A DNA stretch of 36,635 nucleotides from Bacilli bacterium. Lineage in GTDB: Bacteria > Bacillota_I > Bacilli_A > RF39 > UBA660. Below, piece after piece: positions 17,146 through 27,100 of this stretch (its first letter is position 1; each line of letters starts with the position of its first letter). The stretch is from the NCBI GenBank assembly GCA_017886705.1, contig JAGHJJ010000105.1:1-36635 (forward strand), read 5' to 3'. The notes beneath the pieces were generated by a model. The model did not search any database. It saw nothing but the letters and a program-made list of their open reading frames with translations, and was not told where the DNA came from. Position numbers and translations under genes: made by a program.

Positions 17146-19464
17146 ACTTTTTTTCGCTAAATAATCAAAAGCTCTATTCTCCAAACGTTCTATCAACGTA
17201 TATAACTGATGTGACATAACAATACAGAAAACAGTAACAAAAATCATAATCCCATCAAAATGCGCAAAAGAGAACAAACTTCTCAAGGAAAATCCAAAGA
17301 CAAAAGCAACAAACATCGTAATAAATAAAACTGTTCGTAATGGATTAAGTGGTAAACAAGTCTTATAAAGTAAAATAAAAGAAGTATATCCTGTAACTGC
17401 AACGGATAAAGTAGATGTTTGCTCATAACTAAAATCAAATAAATTACTAGCAATAAAAACAACTAAAATATTTAAAACAATAGTAATGGCTGGCGGAAAT
17501 GCCCTTTTCAATACATTTTTCAAAAATCCCTTCTGAACCAGATTATGATTAGGTTGCAAAGCTAACACAAAGGAAGGAATACCAATCGTAACAACACTAG
17601 CTAACGTTAATTGAATTGGAATAAAAGGATATGGCATCTCAATAAAAATAAAGATAATAGCAAGTAAAGTTGCATAAATTGTCTTTACTAAAAATAAAGA
17701 AGCACTGCGTTCAATATTATTAATGGTTCTCCTACCCTCTGCAACAACATGAGGCATCGAAGAAAAATTAGAATCTAAAAGTACTAATTGACTAACATTT
17801 TTACTAGCATCACTACCATTTGCCATAGCAATAGAACAGTCTGCTTCTTTTAATGCCAAAACATCATTCACACCATCACCAGTCATCGCAACGGTATGTC
17901 CTAATCGTTGCAACGCCAGAATAAATTTTTTCTTCTGCTCCGGTGTTACTCTACCAAAAATATCATAATAATCTACAGCATCCAAAATATCTTTATCAGT
18001 CTTTAAGGTGCTAGCATCAATCTTTCTAGAGTTTTTAGAAAGTCCTGCTCGAACAGCAATACCATAAACGGTATCTGGATTATCTCCTGAAATAATTTTA
18101 ATTTTAACACCTTGTTCTTTAAAATAACGAAGAGTATCAGGTGCCTCTTTACGAATTTTATCTTGCAACAACAAATATCCGATAACAACAAGATTTTCTA
18201 ATTTTTTATTGCTAGCCTTTACCAATACCAAAACACGATAATCCTTAGCATATAAATCAAGTTCTTCTTTATATTTTTTTATTTTACTTTTCAACAAAAA
18301 CTCAGGTGCCCCTACAAAATAACATCCCTCTTCATAAATAGCACCAGAATACTTTTTACTAGAAGAAAAAGGTATCACTTCTTTTAAATGAAAGTTAGAA
18401 CTCTTTCCAAATTTATCTTTTAAAGCAATTGCCGTAGGATTAGCTTCATCCAAAGAATAATTCAAATTAGAAAGTACTTCTTCCATAGAATATCGCTTAT
18501 CTTTTACTATAGAATCTACAACTTCCATCTTTCCTTCAGTAATAGTTCCTGTCTTATCTAAACAAATTGTATCAACACGAGCAAGTGTCTCAATACAATA
18601 CAAATCTTGTACCAGTACTTTTCTTCTAGATAGACGAATAACACTAATAGCTAAAACAGTACTTGTAAGTAAAACTAATCCCTCAGGAATCATACCAATT
18701 AAAGCTGCTACAGTACTAACAATAGCTTGAGATACGGTGTTTCCAGCCAAATACATTTGTCTAATAAATAATAACATTCCAACAGGAACAATCAAAAAGG
18801 AAATAGTAGAAACAATCTTATTTAAACTACGCATAATTTCTGAAGATACTGGCTTTATATATTTTGTATCACTAGAAAGCTTAGCTGTATAATTATCAAG
18901 ACCGATATGAACTACCTGACAAATAGCTTTACCACTAACAATAAAACTACCAGAAATTAACATATCCCCTTTCTTCTTAAATACAGTCTCTGCTTCACCA
19001 GTAATAAAAGACTCATCAACTTCTACTTCACCATCTCGAACCAAACTATCAACGACAACTTGATTTCCTATTGATAAAGATAAAATATCATCTAATACAA
19101 TTTCATTAATATCAATAAACTGTCTTTCTCCATCACGAATAACAGCTACTTTAGAACTAGCTAACACTTGTAATTTATCCAATGTCTTCTTACTTCTAAG
19201 TTCCTGAACAATACTAATTAAAGTATTTAAAATAATAATAATCATAAATGTCAAATTTTTAAAAGATCCAACACATATAACCGCAATAGCTAAAATAATA
19301 TTAATAATATTAAATAAAGTTAAAACATTATCTCTAACAATTTGCTTAACAGTCTTCGTATTAGACTCCGTATTATAATTAACAAGTCCATCTCTAATAC
19401 GTTCTTCTACTTGCGTTAACATTAAACCTTGTTTAATATCTGCAACAACTCTATCTTTCTTCAT
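17119..19464 (-). CDS. Cation-translocating P-type ATPase (possibly CtpE-like)
   Basis: DKTGTITEG phosphorylation motif, FITGEAE, GMIPEGLVLLTS in M4, MTGDGVNDVLALKEAD; TM helices. Confidence 0.9.
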   Translation of the reverse strand: MKKDRVVADIKQGLMLTQVEERIRDGLVNYNTESNTKTVKQIVRDNVLTLFNIINIILAIAVICVGSFKNLTFMIIIILNTLISIVQELRSKKTLDKLQVLASSKVAVIRDGERQFIDINEIVLDDILSLSIGNQVVVDSLVRDGEVEVDESFITGEAETVFKKKGDMLISGSFIVSGKAICQVVHIGLDNYTAKLSSDTKYIKPVSSEIMRSLNKIVSTISFLIVPVGMLLFIRQMYLAGNTVSQAIVSTVAALIGMIPEGLVLLTSTVLAISVIRLSRRKVLVQDLYCIETLARVDTICLDKTGTITEGKMEVVDSIVKDKRYSMEEVLSNLNYSLDEANPTAIALKDKFGKSSNFHLKEVIPFSSSKKYSGAIYEEGCYFVGAPEFLLKSKIKKYKEELDLYAKDYRVLVLVKASNKKLENLVVIGYLLLQDKIRKEAPDTLRYFKEQGVKIKIISGDNPDTVYGIAVRAGLSKNSRKIDASTLKTDKDILDAVDYYDIFGRVTPEQKKKFILALQRLGHTVAMTGDGVNDVLALKEADCSIAMANGSDASKNVSQLVLLDSNFSSMPHVVAEGRRTINNIERSASLFLVKTIYATLLAIIFIFIEMPYPFIPIQLTLASVVTIGIPSFVLALQPNHNLVQKGFLKNVLKRAFPPAITIVLNILVVFIASNLFDFSYEQTSTLSVAVTGYTSFILLYKTCLPLNPLRTVLFITMFVAFVFGFSLRSLFSFAHFDGIMIFVTVFCIVMSHQLYTLIERLENRAFDYLAKKSKKSENFSN

Positions 19465-19667
19465 AACATCACCTTACAACACCAATAATATACCATATTT
19501 TTAAAATTTAGGAAATGACAGTTTTGTAATGATATACGAAAATTTGAACAAAAACTAAAAAGAAAGCCTAATATATTAAAAAAAAGCACAAATTACGACT
19601 AAAATTTAAAATTTAGGTGTTTCCTTTTTCATATTTCTATGTTATAATCATTAAGTAACTTGTAGTT

Positions 19668-19743
19668 GGACTGTTAGCTCAGTTGGTAGAGCAACTGACT
19701 CTTAATCAGTGGGTCTAGGGTTCGAATCCCTAACAGTCCACCA
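19668..19743 (+). tRNA. tRNA-Lys(CTT)
   Basis: GGACTGTTAGCTCAGTTGGTAGAGCAACTGACTCTTAATCAGTGGGTCTAGGGTTCGAATCCCTAACAGTCCACCA; anticodon CTT. Confidence 0.96.
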
Positions 19744-19753
19744 TAATGAAAGT

Positions 19754-19776
19754 AAACCGGGTACTCCGGTTTTTTT
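19754..19776 (+). terminator. Terminator after tRNA-Lys
   Basis: AAACCGG-GTACT-CCGGTTT followed by a T-run. Confidence 0.85.
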
Positions 19777-19812
19777 GTGCTTAATTTTTTTGACTAACGA
19801 TTAAAGTACAGA

Positions 19813-20403
19813 TTATTTCACAAACTCTAAAAACAACTTCCTACTAGCATCATCATATTCTAACATTCTCTCAGGATGCCACTGTACTCCTATTTGAAAA
19901 TATTGATTACTATCCTCCACTACTTCAATGAATCCATCAGAAGACTTCCCTACGACTTTAAAATAATGACTACTTAATACTGTCTGATAATGATAAGAAT
20001 TAACTTTAATCTGACTTACTCCTAAAATCTGTTGCAACCTACTATCATCTAACAACACAGAATGAACATAGTTCTTTTTCTGATGATGAGACGAACTTCC
20101 AATAGAAACCAAATGCTTATCACTTCCCCAGAGTGCCATCGACTGCATTCCTTGACAAATACCTAATAATCGTAACTGGTGAGAAACTGCATAAAAAATC
20201 AAAAAATAATCAAGTCTACCAACATCATAACCACCTGGTAATAAAATACCACAAACCTCTTGCAGCATCCTCAAAACATCATCATAAGAATCTGTATCAC
20301 GAACAAGCACAACTTCTCCACCAAACTGCTCTATAGCTCGAATATAACCCTTATTTTCTTCATCTGTATTTTCACTACGCAGCAATAATAAAAACTTACT
20401 CAT
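19813..20403 (-). CDS. Class I glutamine amidotransferase-like, peptidase C26 (gamma-glutamyl-GABA hydrolase-like)
   Basis: GILLPGGYDV, LLGICQGMQ nucleophile elbow, VQWHPERM. Confidence 0.82.
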   Translation of the reverse strand: MSKFLLLLRSENTDEENKGYIRAIEQFGGEVVLVRDTDSYDDVLRMLQEVCGILLPGGYDVGRLDYFLIFYAVSHQLRLLGICQGMQSMALWGSDKHLVSIGSSSHHQKKNYVHSVLLDDSRLQQILGVSQIKVNSYHYQTVLSSHYFKVVGKSSDGFIEVVEDSNQYFQIGVQWHPERMLEYDDASRKLFLEFVK

Positions 20404-20407
20404 AAAG

Positions 20408-20432
20408 AAAAAAAAGAAGTTATCTTAACTTC
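20408..20432 (-). terminator. Terminator overlapping the ddl stop codon
   Basis: Minus strand GAAGTTA-AGA-TAACTTC followed by TTTTTTTTC. Confidence 0.65.
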
Positions 20433-21643
20433 CCTTTCATACCTTTTAAACCTTTCACTCCACCATGAGCAGCAAAACCTTGTAAAATATTAGTATCAAA
20501 AGAATGTGTCTTACTAACACGTTTCTTATAATCTTTAACACCAATATTAATCATCTCATCTAATACAGAAGAAAAATCAATGTCTTTAGCATCCCATAAA
20601 TAAAATGCTAAACTACCTGGAATAGAATTAATCTCATTAACATAAACCTTATTCTTCTCTTCATCAATTAAAAAGTCAATTCTACTATTACCAGAAGATC
20701 CTAATGCTTTAAATGCTTCTACTGCCACTTCTTCTACTTCTTTTCTAAGCTTATCATCTAACTCAGCAGGTAACTTTCTATTAGCAGAGGCCATACCTTT
20801 AGAAGTAGTCTTCATAGGTATCTTACCACCTTTTAACTTACCTTTACCATTACCAATATATTTATCGGCATAAGTTAAGAATTTATTAGGAGAAATAACT
20901 TCCTCAATCTCACTAACTTTTTGATGTTCATAATTACCCATGACAGCAATATTTACTTCTTTTAAATGTTGTACCACTTCTTCAACTAAAATTTTCTTAT
21001 CATATTGAATAGCATCATCAATACCACTAACTAACTCCTCACGTGTATTACATACCGCAATACCAACACTAGAACCAGTAGTAGCAGGTTTAACAATAAC
21101 AGGATAATCCAATTTTTCTACTTTTTTAATTACTTCATCACTATCGTCTTTATAATCTACATCATAAAACCATACATAGTCAGTAACTGGAAGCTTACTA
21201 GCTTTCCAAATATCTTTCATAAATACTTTATCTTGTCCAACAACCGATGCATAAACGTCACTACCTACAAAAGGTACACCAATAGTTTGTAAATATCCTT
21301 GTAATCCTCCATCTTCAACATTAGTTCCATGTACAATAGGGAAAACAATATCTACATCAGTAACGATGGACTTAGGAAAATTCTTATTTTGTAATACAAA
21401 TCTACCTTTATTATAATACAAAACAACATTCTTTCCATATTTCTTAATCAAAGATAAATCTTGATATACTTCAATATCTTTTAACATCTCCCCTGTATAC
21501 CATTCTCTATCTTTAGTAATATAAATGGGAATAATATCATATTTATCTTGATCTAATTTATTCATAGCCTGCATAGCAGAAATAACACTAACTTCATGTT
21601 CTACAGACTCTCCACCAAAAATAACACCAACTTTTATCTTCAT
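20420..21643 (-). CDS. ddl: D-alanine--D-alanine ligase
   Basis: VIFGGESVEHEVSV, GLQGYLQTIGVPFVGSD, VKPATTGSSVGI, RIDFLID...VNEINSIPGS. Start reassigned to the ATG at 21643, 9 nt after AGGAG. Confidence 0.92.
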   Translation of the reverse strand: MKIKVGVIFGGESVEHEVSVISAMQAMNKLDQDKYDIIPIYITKDREWYTGEMLKDIEVYQDLSLIKKYGKNVVLYYNKGRFVLQNKNFPKSIVTDVDIVFPIVHGTNVEDGGLQGYLQTIGVPFVGSDVYASVVGQDKVFMKDIWKASKLPVTDYVWFYDVDYKDDSDEVIKKVEKLDYPVIVKPATTGSSVGIAVCNTREELVSGIDDAIQYDKKILVEEVVQHLKEVNIAVMGNYEHQKVSEIEEVISPNKFLTYADKYIGNGKGKLKGGKIPMKTTSKGMASANRKLPAELDDKLRKEVEEVAVEAFKALGSSGNSRIDFLIDEEKNKVYVNEINSIPGSLAFYLWDAKDIDFSSVLDEMINIGVKDYKKRVSKTHSFDTNILQGFAAHGGVKGLKGMKGKLR

Positions 21644-21655
21644 AACATCCATCTC

Positions 21656-23269
21656 CTATTCATTATATGTATCTGGTAAATCATTCTCAAATAATGCATA
21701 AACATCTTTTTTCTTAGCTAATTCTCCAATAAAAGGATATGCATCACGTACATCATTAAATACCACTATTTTATCTTTGTCAAATCCTTTAGCAAGTAAT
21801 CCCTCTTTAATAGGTTTCGTTCTATTCTCACCAATTAACACTGCATAATCAGCAACTTCTGCAATTTGTTCACCAAATGTTTTATTATATTCAGCTTCTT
21901 TTTCACCAAGTTCAATCATTCCTGGTGTAACAACCACTTTAACTCCAGGCATCATTCCTAATACTTTAACTGCATTAGCAGCACCAATTGGATTAGAATT
22001 ATAAGCATCATCAATTTGATAGAAATTATTTAAACGTTTTAACTCTAAACGATGTTCTACAGGCTTAACCCCTTTAACAGCTTGCTGTAAATCAGAAATA
22101 GAAATACCAAATTCATATCCAAAAGCAAGACCTGCTAAAATATTATAAACATTATGATCACCTAATAACTTAGTTTCAAAATGATATTCTTTCTTATCAT
22201 TAGGGAAAATTACATCAAACTCTGTTCCCTTACTAGAACATTTAATATTAGTTGCTCTAACATCAACATCAGGATTATCAATACCAATCCAAATAATTCT
22301 AACTTTATTTTTTAACTTATAATTTACTTGTTTTGGATCATCACCATTTAATACCGCAAATCCATCACTAGGTAAAGATTCAATAAGTTCAAACTTACCA
22401 TCAATAATATTTTGTTCACTTCCAAAAGACTCTAAATGAGCAGTACCAAGACGAGTCAAAATACCATATTGAGGTTTTACTAACTTACAAAGTCCTTTAA
22501 TCTCTCCCTTAACATAAGCTCCCATTTCAGCAATAAAAATATCATTAAACTTCGTTAAATTATTATTAACAGTCATAATTAAACCATTATAAGTATTTAA
22601 ATTTCTAGGTGTAGGTAAAGCATTATATTTAATATTTAAAATATCACTTAAAATATTTTTACTACTTGTTTTACCATAACTACCAGTAATACCAATAATT
22701 TTTAAATTTGGCATACTCTTAAGTTTAGATTGTGCTTTATGTTTATAATAATGATAAACTCCTCTTTCAATAGGAAAATTAATAATATTTGCTAAAAATA
22801 CAACAAAAGGATTCAAAAATATCATCACAGAAAGTAAGGTAATCATAATCCAAGCAAATTGAGAATCTGAATTTTGTAAAAGTAAAAATACAACTGGTAT
22901 TAAATATAAAATAGAAGTAGTAACAATCAAACGTCTAACTCTTTTAGTAATAACTAAAGGTTTTTTATTTTGATCATGTTGCAAACGACTTCTCCATAAA
23001 TAAGCAAGTACAAGAAAAATTGCACCTAACGCTAATATTAATAAAATTGATATTTTTTCTAAATCATAAACAACAAGCATTCCAATTAAAGATACAAATA
23101 TTGCTATAATATCCAAATCCAAAAATTGTTTACTATTACGGAAAACCCATTTTAAATAACGGTTATTTTCATTATATAAATTTTGTTGTAACATATGAAG
23201 ATATCTTTTTGATTTAAAAATCAAACATACAAACATACAAAAAAGTACAAAAACATAAACTACTATCAT
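21656..23269 (-). CDS. murF: UDP-N-acetylmuramoyl-tripeptide--D-alanyl-D-alanine ligase with N-terminal TM region
   Basis: ITGSYGKTSSKNIL P-loop, AEMGAYVKGEI, DDAYNSNP, HRLE; about 170 aa of hydrophobic segments before the ligase domain. Confidence 0.87.
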   Translation of the reverse strand: MIVVYVFVLFCMFVCLIFKSKRYLHMLQQNLYNENNRYLKWVFRNSKQFLDLDIIAIFVSLIGMLVVYDLEKISILLILALGAIFLVLAYLWRSRLQHDQNKKPLVITKRVRRLIVTTSILYLIPVVFLLLQNSDSQFAWIMITLLSVMIFLNPFVVFLANIINFPIERGVYHYYKHKAQSKLKSMPNLKIIGITGSYGKTSSKNILSDILNIKYNALPTPRNLNTYNGLIMTVNNNLTKFNDIFIAEMGAYVKGEIKGLCKLVKPQYGILTRLGTAHLESFGSEQNIIDGKFELIESLPSDGFAVLNGDDPKQVNYKLKNKVRIIWIGIDNPDVDVRATNIKCSSKGTEFDVIFPNDKKEYHFETKLLGDHNVYNILAGLAFGYEFGISISDLQQAVKGVKPVEHRLELKRLNNFYQIDDAYNSNPIGAANAVKVLGMMPGVKVVVTPGMIELGEKEAEYNKTFGEQIAEVADYAVLIGENRTKPIKEGLLAKGFDKDKIVVFNDVRDAYPFIGELAKKKDVYALFENDLPDTYNE

Positions 23270-23278
23270 AAAATCCTC

Positions 23279-23998
23279 CTAAATAAAATTATTCAAAATG
23301 GCTACTACTTGTGACAAATTTTCAATATAAGCATAATGAGTTCCAGGTAAAACTATCAAAGCTCCATCATACAATAGACCTTCTAATATTTTTGCTTCTT
23401 CTAATGGTGCTTCTTCATCATGATCTCCCCAAATGAGTAAAGTTGGTTCCTCTATTTGCTTGGCAAATTCAGATAAATCTTCATTGACAACTTGGACTAA
23501 AGTTTGTCTCATAATAGGACTCGCAGCTTTATAATCACGGGACCCTATATATTTTTTCATTTTTTCTCCAAAAGCATCTAGTCCAGGTAATGTTTTTAAT
23601 TTCTTTAAGATTTTGACTGACAATGGTAACTCTTTTTGAATTCTTACACAAGGACTACCAAACAAAACTAGTTTTTCTATCGGATGATTAGAAGCATATC
23701 GAATCGCAACTCTACCACCAAAAGAATGTCCCATAACAATAGGCCTTTTTAAATCTAAAGTATTTACCAATTCTTCAATTAATAAAGTATAGTCAGCAAT
23801 CGACCAAGCAACTGGAGGCTCTTCACTTTCTCCAAAACCAGGAAAATCTAAAATAGTAATACGGAAGCGATCACAAAAAGCATCTCCAATAAACTTCATC
23901 ATCTCAATATTTTGTCCCCAACCATGAAGAAGTAAAATATCTTTTCCCTCACCATATTGTATATAATTAACTGAAACTCCTCGAATATTTTTTTTCAT
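23279..23998 (-). CDS. Alpha/beta-fold hydrolase
   Basis: LLLHGWGQN, MGHSFGGRVA nucleophile elbow, LIWGDHDEEAP, GTHYAYIE. Start reassigned to MKKNIRG at 23998. Confidence 0.85.
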   Translation of the reverse strand: MKKNIRGVSVNYIQYGEGKDILLLHGWGQNIEMMKFIGDAFCDRFRITILDFPGFGESEEPPVAWSIADYTLLIEELVNTLDLKRPIVMGHSFGGRVAIRYASNHPIEKLVLFGSPCVRIQKELPLSVKILKKLKTLPGLDAFGEKMKKYIGSRDYKAASPIMRQTLVQVVNEDLSEFAKQIEEPTLLIWGDHDEEAPLEEAKILEGLLYDGALIVLPGTHYAYIENLSQVVAILNNFI

Positions 23999-24016
23999 AG
24001 CATCACCACTACAAAC

Positions 24017-24025
24017 ATTATACCA
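24017..24025 (-). promoter_or_regulatory. Extended -10 promoter element for the alpha/beta hydrolase
   Basis: Minus strand TGGTATAAT a short distance upstream of the 23998 start. Confidence 0.5.
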
Positions 24026-24085
24026 TAAATCAAGAAAACCAAAAGAAAAAAAGAAAAAAAAGAAAGCAAAAAGACAATAATAATG

Positions 24086-24091
24086 TATAAT
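24086..24091 (+). promoter_or_regulatory. Putative -10 box of the HTH-repeat gene
   Basis: TATAAT about 34 nt upstream of the ATG at 24125; no clear -35. Confidence 0.4.
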
Positions 24092-24124
24092 AAGAAGAAA
24101 TACGAAAAGCAAAAGGAGACGTAT

Positions 24125-27100
24125 ATGAATAATAATTATGAATATGTCCAAAGACTAAAACAGGATATAGAAGAACAAGAAAAAATAAAAAAAGAATTAA
24201 AACGGGATTTAGATTACTTATTAATAACGGAAGAGGAAAAAGAAAACATAATAACAAAGGTTTTTTCTAACGAAATAGAAACATATAAACCAACTACGAT
24301 ACTACCCTTCCAAAAATATATAAAAAAGAAACTAGAAAATGAAATAAACAAAGTATATTTTGCACCATCAACAATTATTCCAATACAAGAACAAAAAATA
24401 ATATATCTATACTTAAATCAAAGTCAAAATCGCTATTTAACAGAAGATGAAATAAGAATAAACCTGCACACAGACTCTAAAAATGTATATCTAGCATTAA
24501 AAAAGTTAAGACCTGCATCTACACAAATAAAAGAAGAATTAAACAAATTATTTCCAAATTACAAACGACAATTAAAAAATAGACAAGTATTTTTTAACCA
24601 AACACCAGTAATATCAGAACAAGACTTAAAATATTTAGGATATTATATAGGTGAAATTAACGACATTTGCCTAAGCGTTGATGAAATTGCAAAAAAAGAA
24701 GGAAAAACAGAATCAGAAATACAAAAAAATCTAAAAGCTACCTTTAAACATTTAAAAGAAGAAAAAAATATAGAATTAGTAAAAACTAGATACCCTAATT
24801 GCGAAAAAATGTTACAAATAAAAGCAACGAACTTCGGTATAAAGTTATTCGTAGAAAAAGATGAAAAAGAAGAAGAAACAAAAGGAAAAAAATCTGCTCC
24901 TAAACAAAGACAACGAAAAAGAACAAAAGAAAAAACTCCACAAAAAGAAAAGTCAATATTAACAAAAAAACAAGAAATGATATTAAAAGAACTTGCTAAA
25001 AACCCTAATATATCAGGAAAAGAACTTTCGAAACTAGCTGGTTATAAAACTCCAGAAAGTGTGAGAAACGTATTAAGTGCACTAAAAAAGAAATGCAAAA
25101 CAAACGAAGGATTAAAAGCAAAAGTTTTAGAATTATATCCTGACTTCTTTAATACTACACCAAAAACAGGGAAAACACTATTAACTAAAAAACAAGAAAC
25201 GCTACTAAAAGAGCTTGCTAAAAATCCTAACATAACAGGAAAAGAACTAGTAAAACTTACTGAATATAAAAATCCAAGTAACATACGGATAGCATTAAAC
25301 AAACTGAAAAAAAGATGTGAAACAAACGAAGAATTAAAAGAAAAAATTTTAGAACTATATCCTGAATTCTTTAATACTACACCTAAACAAGCAAGCCCGT
25401 TACTAACTACAGTCCAAGAAACACTACTAAAAGAACTTGCTAAAAATCCAAATATATCTGGAACAGAACTAGTAAAGCTTACTGAGTATAAAAAGCAAAA
25501 CAGCATAATGACAGCATTAAACAGATTAAAAAAAAGATGTGAAACAAACGAAAAATTAAAAGCAAAAGTCCTAGAACTATGTCCTGACTTCTTTAATATT
25601 AAACCTAAAACAGGAAAAACACTACTAACTAAAAAACAAGAAACTCTACTAAAAGAACTTGCTAAAAATCCTAATATAGCAAAAAAAAGATTATCCGAAA
25701 TTACCGGATACAAAAATCCAAAAGCAATATACCAAACAATATCTATACTAAAAAAGAAATGCAAGACAAACGAAAGCTTAAAAGAAAAAGTTTTAGAACT
25801 ATATCCGGACTTTTTAAATCCGAAGCCTAAACCAGAAAAGAAAAAACCAGAAAAAAAAGAAAAACCACTACTAACAAAAAAGCAAGAAATACTACTAATA
25901 GAACTTGCTAAAAATCCAAATATATCTGGAACAGAACTTGCAAAAATAGCAGACTATAAAAATTCAAGAAGTATGCAAACAACATTAAATATACTAAAAA
26001 AGAAATGCAAAACAAATGAAGAACTGAAAGCAAAAGTCCTAGAACTATATCCAGACTTTTTAACTCCAAAGCCTAAACCAGAAAAAAAGGAAAGACCATT
26101 ACTGGCAAAAAAGCAAGAAACATTATTAAAAGAACTTGCTAAAAATCCTAACATAACAGGAACAGAACTAGTAAAACTTACTGAATATAAAAGTCCAAAA
26201 GCAATATACAAAGCAAAATCTATACTAAAAAAGAAATGCAAAACAAACGAAGCACTAAAAACTAAAGTACTAGAACTATATCCTGACTTTTTAACACCAA
26301 AGCCTAAACCAGAAAAGAAAAAAGCAGAAAAACAAGAAAGACCACTACTAACAAAAAAGCAAGAAACTCTACTAATAGAACTTGCAAATAATCCCAATAT
26401 ATCAAGAAAAGAACTTACAAAACTAACTGAATATAAAAATCAAAACAGTGTATTGGCAACATTAAACACACTAAAAAAGAGATGCGAAACAAACGAAGAG
26501 CTAAAAATAAAAGTCCTAGAACTATATCCTGACTTTTTAACTCCTAAACCTAAACCAGAAAAGAAAAAAGCAGAAAAAAAAGAAAGACCACTACTAACTA
26601 AAAATCAAGAAACTCTACTAATAGAACTTGCTAAAAATCCTAACATACCAAGAAAAGAACTGTTAAAACTTACTGAATATAAAAATATTAGCAGTATATG
26701 GACAACATTAAACAAACTAAAAAAGAAATGCAAAATAAATGAAGAACTGAAAGAAAAAGTCCTAGAACTATATCCTGACTTTTTAACACCTAAGTCTAAA
26801 ACAGAAAAAAAAGAACACCCGTTACTTGCAAAAAAACAAGAAAAACTATTAAAAGAACTCGCAAATAATCCCAATATATCAAGAAAAGAACTTGCAAAAC
26901 TAACAGAATATAAAAATCAAAACAGTGTATGGTCAACATTAAACATGCTAAAAAAGAGATGCAAGACAAACGAAGCACTAAAAGTAAAAGTCCTAGAACT
27001 ATATCCAGACTTTTTAACTCCAAAACCTAAACCAGAAAAGAAAAAATCAGAAAAACAAGAAAGACCACTACTAACAAAAAAGCAAGAAACTCTACTAATA

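Noticed and set aside
24030-24257. 75-aa minus ORF and the extended hydrolase N-terminus (23279..24151 start)
   Set aside because: The extra N-terminus translates the A-rich divergent promoter region as Phe/Leu runs; the hydrolase is better started at 23998.
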